The translations under genes were made by a program, and so were the position numbers. A stretch of DNA of 64,000 bases from assembly GCA_950054195.1 (NCBI GenBank), contig CATLPG010000003.1, forward strand, positions 1 to 64,000, in the 5' to 3' direction. Under the pieces are notes generated by a model. It saw only the letters and a list, made by a program, of their open reading frames with translations. It did no database searches and was not told the DNA's origin. Source of the stretch: an uncultured Saccharospirillaceae bacterium (GTDB lineage: Bacteria > Bacteroidota > Bacteroidia > Flavobacteriales_D > CAJJDF01). Positions 8,890 through 16,944 of the stretch are shown piece after piece (within the stretch, counting starts at the first letter, position 1; each line of letters starts with the position of its first letter).

Positions 8890-8911
8890 GTTTTGTTAAA
8901 GTTTCTTAAAG

Positions 8912-8927
8912 TATGATGGCCGTCATA
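8912..8927. promoter_or_regulatory. 16-bp imperfect palindrome upstream of the act operon
   Basis: TATGATGGCCGTCATA is symmetric about its centre with one G-T mismatch. It lies in the 216-bp gap between the WG-repeat gene and actA, about 140 bp before the promoter-like boxes. It could be a regulator binding site for the respiratory operon or part of the end of the preceding transcript; there is no T-run, so it is not a normal terminator. Confidence 0.3.
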
Positions 8928-9049
8928 AACCTTGATAATAAAGGGAATGCTTACAGATCATGCCGTATTTGGGTTTTACAAGGAACACAAAGCTTATTTA
9001 GAATCATTATAAATTATAAAGAGCCTAGTCAAAAAAAGCTTAAAATGTC

Positions 9050-9079
9050 TTTGAAAATATACCCCTACTTTTAACTTTG
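9050..9079 (+). promoter_or_regulatory. Bacteroidota-type promoter of the act-cox operon
   Basis: TTTG at 9050-9053 is followed after 18 bp by TAACTTTG at 9072-9079, matching the known Bacteroidota sigma factor consensus (TTTG, about 19 bp, TAnnTTTG). Transcription would begin around 9085, about 25 bp before actA. No other gene start competes for it. Confidence 0.65.
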
Positions 9080-9111
9080 TTGCCTAAACTAGTCGATAAG
9101 CCTACGTGAAC

Positions 9112-10452
9112 ATGAACAATTTTTATCATAGCTTTTTGAGAATCAGCAAGCTAGTAATGCTAGCAAGTTTTTTGTCAATCTCTGTACTTTTCGGACAAGA
9201 TGGATCAGCTTTATTTAAACAAAACTGCGCCTCTTGCCATCACCCAGTAAAAAATGGAACTGGTCCTGCATTAAAAGGGGCTAAAGCTAAGTGGGAAGCT
9301 GCTGGTGATAATATTTATGAATGGGTTAGAAACCCCCAAGCTCAGTATGAAGCGGGTGTTAAAAGCGCATTAGCTATTCAGTATAATGTTGGGGGAATGA
9401 ATGGTCAAGCAGTTTCTGATGAAGAAATTGATGCCATTTTCGAATATGTAGAGGCTTATAACCCTCCACCACCACCTGACGGAGGCGATACAGCTGGTGG
9501 TCCAGGAGCAGGGAGTGATAGAGAGTCAAGTTCTTGGTTTTGGTTTTTAGTAATCGGTCTTATTTTAATTTCAATTATTGTTTCTCTTTGGGGAGTTCGT
9601 AGACAATTAAAGTATGCTAACCAAGAGAAAGAAGGTGAAAAAGTAGAGGAGCAAGATTTAAAAGAAGAATTAGGTTCTTGGGCTTGGAGAAATTTAAAAC
9701 TTGTAAGCGTTTTAGGTTTTATAGCTACTTGTGCACTTGTGTACTGGTTGGCAGAAAGAGGTTACCAGGTAGGCGTGTTTGAGGATTATGTTCCAGACCA
9801 ACCAATAGCTTTCAATCACTCAATACATGCAGGTGATAATGAAATAGATTGTCAGTATTGTCATAACTCAGCTTCAAAAAGTAAGCATGCGGGTATTCCA
9901 ACTGTTAATGTGTGTATGAACTGTCATAAAGCAATCAAAGAGGGAAGAAGTGCTGCTGGTACTGCAGAGATAGCTAAAATCCATGAGGCTGCAGGTTTTA
10001 ATCCTGAAACAAATAAGTATACTGGTGAAACAGAGCCTATCAAATGGATTAAAGCACATAACTTACCAGATCACGTATATTTTAGCCATGCGCAACACGT
10101 TGAGGTAGGTAAAATAGAGTGTGAAAACTGCCATGGTCCTGTTAAAACATATACTGTTGGTAGAACAGCTAATTCAGAAATGATTAATGAAATGGCAATT
10201 ACTGGAGAAGGATTGAGAGATCCTCAAACGCAAAAATCAAAAATCATTCAATTAGAAAATCAAGTTTTAACAATGGGATGGTGTATCGAGTGCCATAACA
10301 AAGCAGAAGTTAAAATGGAAGGAAGTGAGTACTATGATGATATTCACGAAAGATTAAAAAGAGATAAGGAATTGTATAAAAGTGTAATGGAAGACGGAAA
10401 AGTAAACGTGAAAGAGTTTGGTGGATGGGAATGTGCTAAATGTCATTACTAA
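9112..10452 (+). CDS. actA: Alternative complex III multihaem cytochrome c subunit ActA
   Basis: ActA carries the c-type haems of alternative complex III, a quinol oxidoreductase that replaces cytochrome bc1 and hands electrons toward the oxidase. Six CXXCH motifs are visible: CASCH near residue 39 in a separate N-terminal monohaem domain behind a signal peptide, then, after two membrane helices (FWFLVIGLILISIIVSLWG and LVSVLGFIATCALVYWL), CQYCH, CMNCH, CENCH, CIECH and CAKCH. The last five form the classic pentahaem module; the first is an additional domain. A GTG six bases upstream (9106) is an alternative start. First gene of the operon. Confidence 0.93.
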   Translation: MNNFYHSFLRISKLVMLASFLSISVLFGQDGSALFKQNCASCHHPVKNGTGPALKGAKAKWEAAGDNIYEWVRNPQAQYEAGVKSALAIQYNVGGMNGQAVSDEEIDAIFEYVEAYNPPPPPDGGDTAGGPGAGSDRESSSWFWFLVIGLILISIIVSLWGVRRQLKYANQEKEGEKVEEQDLKEELGSWAWRNLKLVSVLGFIATCALVYWLAERGYQVGVFEDYVPDQPIAFNHSIHAGDNEIDCQYCHNSASKSKHAGIPTVNVCMNCHKAIKEGRSAAGTAEIAKIHEAAGFNPETNKYTGETEPIKWIKAHNLPDHVYFSHAQHVEVGKIECENCHGPVKTYTVGRTANSEMINEMAITGEGLRDPQTQKSKIIQLENQVLTMGWCIECHNKAEVKMEGSEYYDDIHERLKRDKELYKSVMEDGKVNVKEFGGWECAKCHY

Positions 10453-10477
10453 TAATTCTAAAATTGTATTTACATAT

Positions 10478-13400
10478 ATGAGTAAGGTAAAAACATATTG
10501 GAAAGGATTTGAAGAGAAAGAGCAAACTAGTGAGTTTCTAGAAGCAACTCAAAATGAGTTTACTCAAAATCTTCCAACTACAGACTTTTTAGGAAATAGT
10601 AAATTAGAAGAAACTTCTACACCAAGAAGGGACTTTCTAAAGTTTATGGGGTTCAGCGTTGCAGCAGCTACGCTAGCAGCTTGTGAAGCTCCTGTAATTA
10701 AATCTATTCCTTATGTAAACAAGCCAGAAGAAATAACTCCTGGTGTTGCTAATTGGTACGCATCTACATATTGGGATGGTAATGATTATGCTAGCATTTT
10801 AATTAAAACAAGAGAGGCAAGACCAATTTTCGTAAAGGGAAATAAGGATTTTGGTATAAATAATGGTGCTGTAACTCCAAGAATTACAGCTTCAGTACTT
10901 TCTTTATATAATGGCGCTAGACTTAAAAACCCAACAGTTAATGGAGAGTCATCTACATGGGCTAAAGTCGATAGCCAAATAGGTGAAAAGTTAAAAGATA
11001 TCAAAGCTAAAGGCGGTTCAATTAGAATATTAACCAACACCATAGCTAGCCCATCTACTAAAAAGGCATTAGGTGAGTTTGTTCAATCTTTAGGAGGAAC
11101 TATTTCCGAAGATGGTGAAGTTACTGGAGGTGCAAATGTAGAAGTAATAACGTATGACGCTATTTCTTATACTGGTTTATTAAAGGCTAATAAAGCATCT
11201 TTTGGAAGAGCATTGTTTCCAGATTACCATTTCAATAAAGCTAAAACTATCGTTTCTATCGGAGCAGACTTCCTAACTAACTGGGGGTTAAGCACAGATT
11301 ACGTTAGCGATTACGCAGAAAATAGAAGACCAGAAGGAGATTGGATGTCAAGACATTTCCAGTTTGAGTCTGTTGTAACAACTTCTGGAACTAGTGCGGA
11401 TGTTAGAATACCAATTAAACCATCTGAAGAAGGTTTAGTTGTAGCTGCATTATATAAATACATTGTTGGTCCAGTAGCAGTTGATGTTACTCCATCAATC
11501 ATGAGTAAAACTGAAAAAGTTGCTCAAGAATTAAAAGCTAGTAAAGGAAAAGCATTAGTTGTAGCAGGAAAAAACTGTGAAGGAACTCAATTACTAGTTA
11601 ATGAAATTAATAAAGCCTTAGGAGCTATAGGAAATACTGTAGATCCTTCTAATGGAGTATATGTTGCCGAAGGTGACGATACTGCTGTTGAGAAATTAGT
11701 TAATGAAGTAAACGGAGGTAAAGTTGATGCTTTATTACTTTATGGTGTAAATCCTGTTTATACATTACCTAATGGAAATGCTTTTGGTGATTCTCTTAAG
11801 AAAATCAACTTAACAGTATCTTTCTCACAGTTTGCAGATGAAACAGCTTCAAAATGCCAATTCGTTTGTCCTGACAATCATTTTATGGAGTCATGGAATG
11901 ACTATCAAATAAAAGATAATCACTATGCAATAGCTCAGCCAGTTATTCGTCCACTTTACGATACTGCTCAAGCTCAAGAAACATTTTTAGTGTGGGCTGG
12001 TAAAGCTAAGAGAGGCGGTAAAGATTCTACAGTTTATTATAACTACATAAAATCATCTTTTGCGGGTGATTGGAATTCATTAGTACACAATGGTTCAGTA
12101 AATGCTGCTCCGTTAATGCCATTTGTTAATGAAATCGAGACTCAAACTGATTTAGCGAAAGTTGCTAAGCATATCAACAGTCATGCTAGTGAAAAAGGAG
12201 AGTTTGAAGTAGTATTCTACCAAAAGAATGCTATTGGAGCAGGAGAGCAGGCTGCTAATCCATGGTTACAAGAATTACCAGATCCAATAACGAAAGTTAC
12301 TTGGGATAACTATATTACAATATCTAGAGCGGACGCTATAGAAAAAGGTTTAACTACTGATAACGGAGGAGGAATCATCTTAGGTGAAAAGTGGCCGGCT
12401 GATTTACGTACAATTAAAGTAAATGGTCAAGAACTAACACTTCCTTTATTTGTATTACCAGGTCAAGCAAAAGGTACTTTAGGAATTCCTTACGGTTATG
12501 GTAGGGGAGAAAACCAAGAAAATATTGGTGATGCTGCTTACCAAACAAAAGAGTACGGTAATTATGTGCTTGATGAAAATGGAAACAAAACTCCTATTGG
12601 AAAGAATGCATTTAAACTAACTACTTTTAAAAGTGGATTGGTATCTAATGCTGCACCAGCTAGTTTATCTGGTTCTGTAGGACAGTATCCATTAGCTTGT
12701 ACACAAACGCATCATACATTTATGGGTAGAACATCTATTGTTCGTGAAACCACATTCGATGTGTTTAAGCATTCTGGTAAAGAAGCCTATAACCCAGAAC
12801 ATACGTTAGTTGCTCATGAAAAAGGGAAAACAGTAAAGAAAAATATTCGTGAGTTTGATTTATGGGAAGATCACCCAGTAGAAAATGTTGGTCATAGATG
12901 GGGACTATCAATTGATCTTTCATCTTGTATCGGTTGTGGAAACTGTGTAGTAGCTTGTCATGCTGAAAATAACGTGCCAGTTGTTGGTAAGGATGAGATT
13001 AGAAGAGGAAGAGACATGCACTGGCTAAGAATTGACCGTTACTTCTCATCTGATGAGCAAGAAATCAGAGAGATTTCTATGGATCACCAAAGCGTTGGTT
13101 TTCAAAACGTGGAAAACGAAAAAGATATCGTTGTATTCGGTCTTAAAGAAGAAGAGAAAATTGCGGAATATAGATCAAACGATCAATATAAAGAAATTAC
13201 AGACTTTAGCTACTTAGAACTTGAAGTTCCTGAAGCACAACCTACTGTTGTTTACATGCCAGTTATGTGTCAACACTGTAATCACGCACCATGTGAAACT
13301 GTTTGTCCGGTTGTTGCAACTACACATAGTAATGAAGGGTTAAACCAAATGACTTATAACAGATGTATCGGTACAAGATATTGTGCAAACAACTGTCCTT

Positions 13401-13822
13401 ATAAAGTAAGAAGATTTAACTGGTTTAACTACCCAACAAACGATCGTTTCGTACACTTCAATCCATCACAAATGGATATGGGAAGAATGGTGTTAAATCC
13501 AGATGTTACAGTTAGAGCAAGAGGGGTAATGGAGAAATGTAGCATGTGTGTACAACAAATACAAGCAGGTAAGTTAGAAGCTAAAAAAGCAGGCAAACCA
13601 GTTCAAGATGGAGCTATACAAACAGCTTGTTCAACGTCTTGTCCAACAGAAGCTATTACTTTCGGTGATTTAAACGACTTTAAATCGCACGAAGGTAAAG
13701 GATCAAAAATCAGACAACAAGCTGACAACGATAGAGCTTACCATATTTTAGAAGAAGTAGGTACTCAACCGAATATTTATTACCAGGTGAAAGTATCAAA
13801 TAGAACAGAAGCAGAAGCTTAA
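10478..13822 (+). CDS. actB: Alternative complex III iron-sulfur subunit ActB
   Basis: ActB joins a molybdopterin-oxidoreductase-like domain that has lost its cofactor to a ferredoxin-like domain, on the periplasmic side of the complex. The ATG at 10478 gives 1114 residues and a 25-bp gap after actA; an earlier in-frame start would overlap actA. A twin-arginine motif (RRDFLKFMGF, near residue 50) precedes a lipobox-like Cys69. The large central domain follows, then the cluster-binding cysteines: CIGCGNCVVAC near 817, CQHCNHAPC near 931, CIGTRYCANNC near 963 and CSMC near 1021 with CSTSC near 1051, the pattern for three [4Fe-4S] and one [3Fe-4S] cluster. Confidence 0.95.
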   Translation: MSKVKTYWKGFEEKEQTSEFLEATQNEFTQNLPTTDFLGNSKLEETSTPRRDFLKFMGFSVAAATLAACEAPVIKSIPYVNKPEEITPGVANWYASTYWDGNDYASILIKTREARPIFVKGNKDFGINNGAVTPRITASVLSLYNGARLKNPTVNGESSTWAKVDSQIGEKLKDIKAKGGSIRILTNTIASPSTKKALGEFVQSLGGTISEDGEVTGGANVEVITYDAISYTGLLKANKASFGRALFPDYHFNKAKTIVSIGADFLTNWGLSTDYVSDYAENRRPEGDWMSRHFQFESVVTTSGTSADVRIPIKPSEEGLVVAALYKYIVGPVAVDVTPSIMSKTEKVAQELKASKGKALVVAGKNCEGTQLLVNEINKALGAIGNTVDPSNGVYVAEGDDTAVEKLVNEVNGGKVDALLLYGVNPVYTLPNGNAFGDSLKKINLTVSFSQFADETASKCQFVCPDNHFMESWNDYQIKDNHYAIAQPVIRPLYDTAQAQETFLVWAGKAKRGGKDSTVYYNYIKSSFAGDWNSLVHNGSVNAAPLMPFVNEIETQTDLAKVAKHINSHASEKGEFEVVFYQKNAIGAGEQAANPWLQELPDPITKVTWDNYITISRADAIEKGLTTDNGGGIILGEKWPADLRTIKVNGQELTLPLFVLPGQAKGTLGIPYGYGRGENQENIGDAAYQTKEYGNYVLDENGNKTPIGKNAFKLTTFKSGLVSNAAPASLSGSVGQYPLACTQTHHTFMGRTSIVRETTFDVFKHSGKEAYNPEHTLVAHEKGKTVKKNIREFDLWEDHPVENVGHRWGLSIDLSSCIGCGNCVVACHAENNVPVVGKDEIRRGRDMHWLRIDRYFSSDEQEIREISMDHQSVGFQNVENEKDIVVFGLKEEEKIAEYRSNDQYKEITDFSYLELEVPEAQPTVVYMPVMCQHCNHAPCETVCPVVATTHSNEGLNQMTYNRCIGTRYCANNCPYKVRRFNWFNYPTNDRFVHFNPSQMDMGRMVLNPDVTVRARGVMEKCSMCVQQIQAGKLEAKKAGKPVQDGAIQTACSTSCPTEAITFGDLNDFKSHEGKGSKIRQQADNDRAYHILEEVGTQPNIYYQVKVSNRTEAEA

Positions 13823-13853
13823 ATATATAGTTATAGTAATATAAAGCATAAGC

Positions 13854-15653
13854 ATGAGCGCAGTTAAAGAAGCAGACATTAGAGAACCCTTAATATTAGG
13901 TGATAAAACTTTTCATCAGATTACTGAAGATGTTTGTCAGCCTATTGAAAATCCTGCACCAAGAGGGTGGTATATCCTACTAGGGATAGCATCAATCATA
14001 GCTCTTTATGGTATTGGTTGTATTTTATACTTGTTAGCTGAAGGTATTGGAACTTGGGGGCTTAACAATAGTGTAGACTGGGCTTGGGATATTACCAACT
14101 TTGTATGGTGGGTAGGTATAGGTCACGCAGGAACACTTATATCAGCTGTACTTTTATTATTCCGTCAAAAATGGAGAATGGCGGTTAACCGTTCTGCAGA
14201 AGCAATGACAATTTTTGCCGTAATGATGGCAGCAGTTTTCCCTGGTATTCACATGGGACGTATTTGGGTTTCTTATTGGGTATTACCTTTACCAAACCAA
14301 TTTGGTTCTTTATGGGTAAACTTTAACTCTCCACTTCTTTGGGATGTATTTGCAATTTCAACATATTTCTCTGTATCACTTGTTTTCTGGTACATTGGTT
14401 TAATCCCAGATTTTGCTACAATTAGAGATAGACTAACTAAACCTCTTCCAAAAAAGATTTATGGTATCTTAAGCTTTGGATGGTCTGGTAGAGCTAAACA
14501 TTGGAACAGATTCGAAATTGTATCATTAGTATTAGCAGGTATTGCAACGCCACTTGTATTCTCTGTACACTCGATTGTATCGTTTGACTTTGCTACATCG
14601 GTTATTCCAGGATGGCATACAACAATTTTTCCTCCTTACTTCGTAGCAGGAGCGGTATTCTCTGGTTTTGCCATGGTACAAACACTTATGCTAATTGTGC
14701 GTAAGGTTATGAAACTAGAGGCTTACATTCACACAAAGCACGTGGAGTACATGAACATTGTAATCATGGTTACAGGATCATTAGTAGGTATTGCTTATAT
14801 CACTGAGCTTTTCATGGCTTGGTATTCAGGTGTAGAATATGAGCAGTATGCATTCATTAACAGAGCAACAGGGCCAATGGCTTGGGCATATTGGGTAATG
14901 ATGACTTGTAACGTAATTTCTCCACAGTTAATGTGGTGGAAAAGTTTAAGAAGAAACTTAATGTTCACTTTTATCATGTCTATCGTAGTAAACGTAGGGA
15001 TGTGGTTCGAGCGTTTCGTAATTATTGTTACTTCACTTTACAGAGGTCACATGCCATCTACTTGGGTGCACTTTTTCCCAACATGGGTTGATGTAGGTGT
15101 ATTTGTTGGTACAATGGGTATCTTCTCAGTATTATATTTATTATATGCTCGTTTCTTCCCAGTTTTAGCAATAAGTGAGGTTAAAACCATCCTTAAGTCT
15201 TCAGGAGAAAACTATAAAAATGATTTTGGAGCAGGTGAAGGTTATTACAACCAACAACACGATCACGAAGTTCATGATACAGATGTAGAGGTAGAATCTT
15301 TTGAAGAAGTTTCTGTTACAGAAACAAAAGAAGCTACTCATGTAGAAGTTACTGCCGAAAAAGAAGTAACTAATGAACTATCTGCTGAGGAGTTTGACGC
15401 TAAAAAAGAAGAGTTAATTCAAAAGCTTGGTGAAGCAAGTGCCGAAAATGCTGATGATCTTAAAAAGATTAGTGGTGTAGGTCCAGTTTTTGAACAAACA
15501 CTTAATAGCATTGGAATTTTTACTTTCGAACAAGTAAGTAAAATGACTAAAGAAGAATACGACTTGTTAGATTCGCTTACTAAAGCTTTCCCAGGAAGAG
15601 CTGAGAGAGACGATTGGGCTGGTCAGGCAAAAAAATTAATGGATAATAATTAA
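13854..15653 (+). CDS. actC: Alternative complex III membrane subunit ActC with C-terminal helix-hairpin-helix domain
   Basis: ActC is the NrfD/PsrC-like integral membrane subunit that binds menaquinol. The first about 470 residues show the usual helices and family stretches such as FVWWVGIGHAGTLISA, HMGRIWVSYW and VHSIVSFDFA. Unlike typical ActC it is 599 residues long: after an acidic linker comes a domain at about residues 535-599 containing LKKISGVGPVFEQTLNSIGI, FTFEQVSKM and FPGRAERDDWAGQAKKL. That sequence type is the helix-hairpin-helix tail better known at the ends of ribosomal protein L21 and NuoE in alphaproteobacteria. Its role on a respiratory subunit is unknown. It lies 31 bp after actB. 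Confidence 0.93.
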   Translation: MSAVKEADIREPLILGDKTFHQITEDVCQPIENPAPRGWYILLGIASIIALYGIGCILYLLAEGIGTWGLNNSVDWAWDITNFVWWVGIGHAGTLISAVLLLFRQKWRMAVNRSAEAMTIFAVMMAAVFPGIHMGRIWVSYWVLPLPNQFGSLWVNFNSPLLWDVFAISTYFSVSLVFWYIGLIPDFATIRDRLTKPLPKKIYGILSFGWSGRAKHWNRFEIVSLVLAGIATPLVFSVHSIVSFDFATSVIPGWHTTIFPPYFVAGAVFSGFAMVQTLMLIVRKVMKLEAYIHTKHVEYMNIVIMVTGSLVGIAYITELFMAWYSGVEYEQYAFINRATGPMAWAYWVMMTCNVISPQLMWWKSLRRNLMFTFIMSIVVNVGMWFERFVIIVTSLYRGHMPSTWVHFFPTWVDVGVFVGTMGIFSVLYLLYARFFPVLAISEVKTILKSSGENYKNDFGAGEGYYNQQHDHEVHDTDVEVESFEEVSVTETKEATHVEVTAEKEVTNELSAEEFDAKKEELIQKLGEASAENADDLKKISGVGPVFEQTLNSIGIFTFEQVSKMTKEEYDLLDSLTKAFPGRAERDDWAGQAKKLMDNN

Positions 15654-15663
15654 TAAAGTACAA

Positions 15664-16200
15664 ATGGCAGATACTATTTTATATGCAATGTACGATGACG
15701 ATGATAAAGTCCTAAGAGCAGCTAAGAAATTAGTTGGTAAAGGAGTTCACGTTAATGAGATTTTTTCACCAATGCCTATTCACGGTATTGATGATATTAT
15801 TGGTGTTCGTCATACACGTCTTGGTATTGCAGCATTTTTATATGGGTTAACAGGATTAATGCTTGCTACACTTGGAATGAAGTATTTCATGATCGATGAC
15901 TGGCCAATGAACATTGGTGGTAAGCCTAGCTTTTCTTACTTAGAAAACCTACCAGCGTTTATTCCAATTTCATTTGAGTTTACAGTTTTATGTGCAGCAC
16001 ACGGAATGTCTATTACTTATTTATTAAGAAACAAAACATTACCAGGTATGCCAGCTCAAAATCCAGATCCAAGAACAACAGACGATCGTTTTGTTATGGA
16101 ATTGAGAGTTTCTGAAAACAGCCAGTTTACAGCTCAAGAATTAACACAAATGATTCAAGAGACGGAGATTGTTGAATTAGACGAAAAACAAACCAAGTAA
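15664..16200 (+). CDS. actD: Alternative complex III membrane subunit ActD (DUF3341)
   Basis: The 178-residue protein matches the DUF3341/ActD family: a soluble N-terminal ferredoxin-fold-like part (MYDDDDKVLRAAKKL, EIFSPMPIHGID), two transmembrane helices (GIAAFLYGLTGLMLATLGM and FIPISFEFTVLCAAHGMSITY) and a cytoplasmic C-terminal tail with DDRFVMEL. In known complexes it packs against ActC and ActF without cofactors. It begins 10 bp after actC and ends 5 bp before actE, which fixes its place in the operon. Confidence 0.93.
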   Translation: MADTILYAMYDDDDKVLRAAKKLVGKGVHVNEIFSPMPIHGIDDIIGVRHTRLGIAAFLYGLTGLMLATLGMKYFMIDDWPMNIGGKPSFSYLENLPAFIPISFEFTVLCAAHGMSITYLLRNKTLPGMPAQNPDPRTTDDRFVMELRVSENSQFTAQELTQMIQETEIVELDEKQTK

Positions 16201-16205
16201 TTATT

Positions 16206-16913
16206 ATGAAAGGATTTATTAATAAAATAGTTGCAGGAAGTTTCTTGGTTTTAGCAGTTTCATCATGTGTTAAAGATGAGAATAGCCCAGGTTACGAATA
16301 CATGCCAGATATGTATCGTTCTCCAGCTATTGAAGCTTATGTTGATTATGGTGAGGTTAGAACTTGGATTCCAAATGATTCATTGAAAAACACACAAACA
16401 GCAAAGTTACCTCCATTCGGTACCATTCCTTACCAAGGAACTGAAGAAGTTTATTTACCATATAGTAGAAAGCCAGATCTTAAAATGGATGAAACGCATG
16501 GTATACGTAGTCTTGAATTTAGCTCAGCTACTCAAGAGGAATACAATGCCTCTGTAGCAGATGTTAGCCCTATTGCTTTTAATAATGAAAATGCTGAAAA
16601 GGGTCAAGTATTATATAATCGTTTTTGTGATCACTGCCATGGTGCAACAGGTCAAGGTGATGGTAAAGTATCGGTAGCATCTGATGGATTAATAGCACCA
16701 CCTAGTGATGCTTTTTCGAGACCAGAAGGACAAATGTTTTATGTAATAACTTATGGGAAAGGAGCTATGGGATCACATGCTTCTCAGTTGAATCAAAAAG
16801 AACGTTGGGAAGTAGTACAGTATTTAAAAGTTTTAAATATAGGTGAGTTCCCTCAAGAGCCAACAACTGATACAACAGAAAATACTGTTGATACCGTAGG
16901 AGTTAGTATTTAA
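16206..16913 (+). CDS. actE: Alternative complex III monohaem lipoprotein ActE
   Basis: ActE is the monohaem cytochrome c that can pass electrons from complex III to the oxidase. The 235-residue product has a lipoprotein leader with acylated Cys21, the ActE-type segment YMPDMYRSPAIEAY, a haem c motif FCDHCHGATGQGDG and a later GAMGSHA with a methionine likely to be the sixth haem ligand. The C-terminal 20 residues are acidic and threonine-rich. Spacing to actD is 5 bp. Anchoring by a lipid on the periplasmic face is inferred from the lipobox. Confidence 0.94.
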   Translation: MKGFINKIVAGSFLVLAVSSCVKDENSPGYEYMPDMYRSPAIEAYVDYGEVRTWIPNDSLKNTQTAKLPPFGTIPYQGTEEVYLPYSRKPDLKMDETHGIRSLEFSSATQEEYNASVADVSPIAFNNENAEKGQVLYNRFCDHCHGATGQGDGKVSVASDGLIAPPSDAFSRPEGQMFYVITYGKGAMGSHASQLNQKERWEVVQYLKVLNIGEFPQEPTTDTTENTVDTVGVSI

Positions 16914-16944
16914 TATTTTATAGCATTAAAAAAGAAGAAATTCT

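Noticed and set aside
9106-9108. GTG as start of actA
   Set aside because: The ATG two codons later is as good or better; the choice does not alter the mature protein.
10418-10478. Earlier ATG for actB overlapping actA
   Set aside because: The ATG at 10478 gives the conserved N terminus and leaves a normal 25-bp gap.
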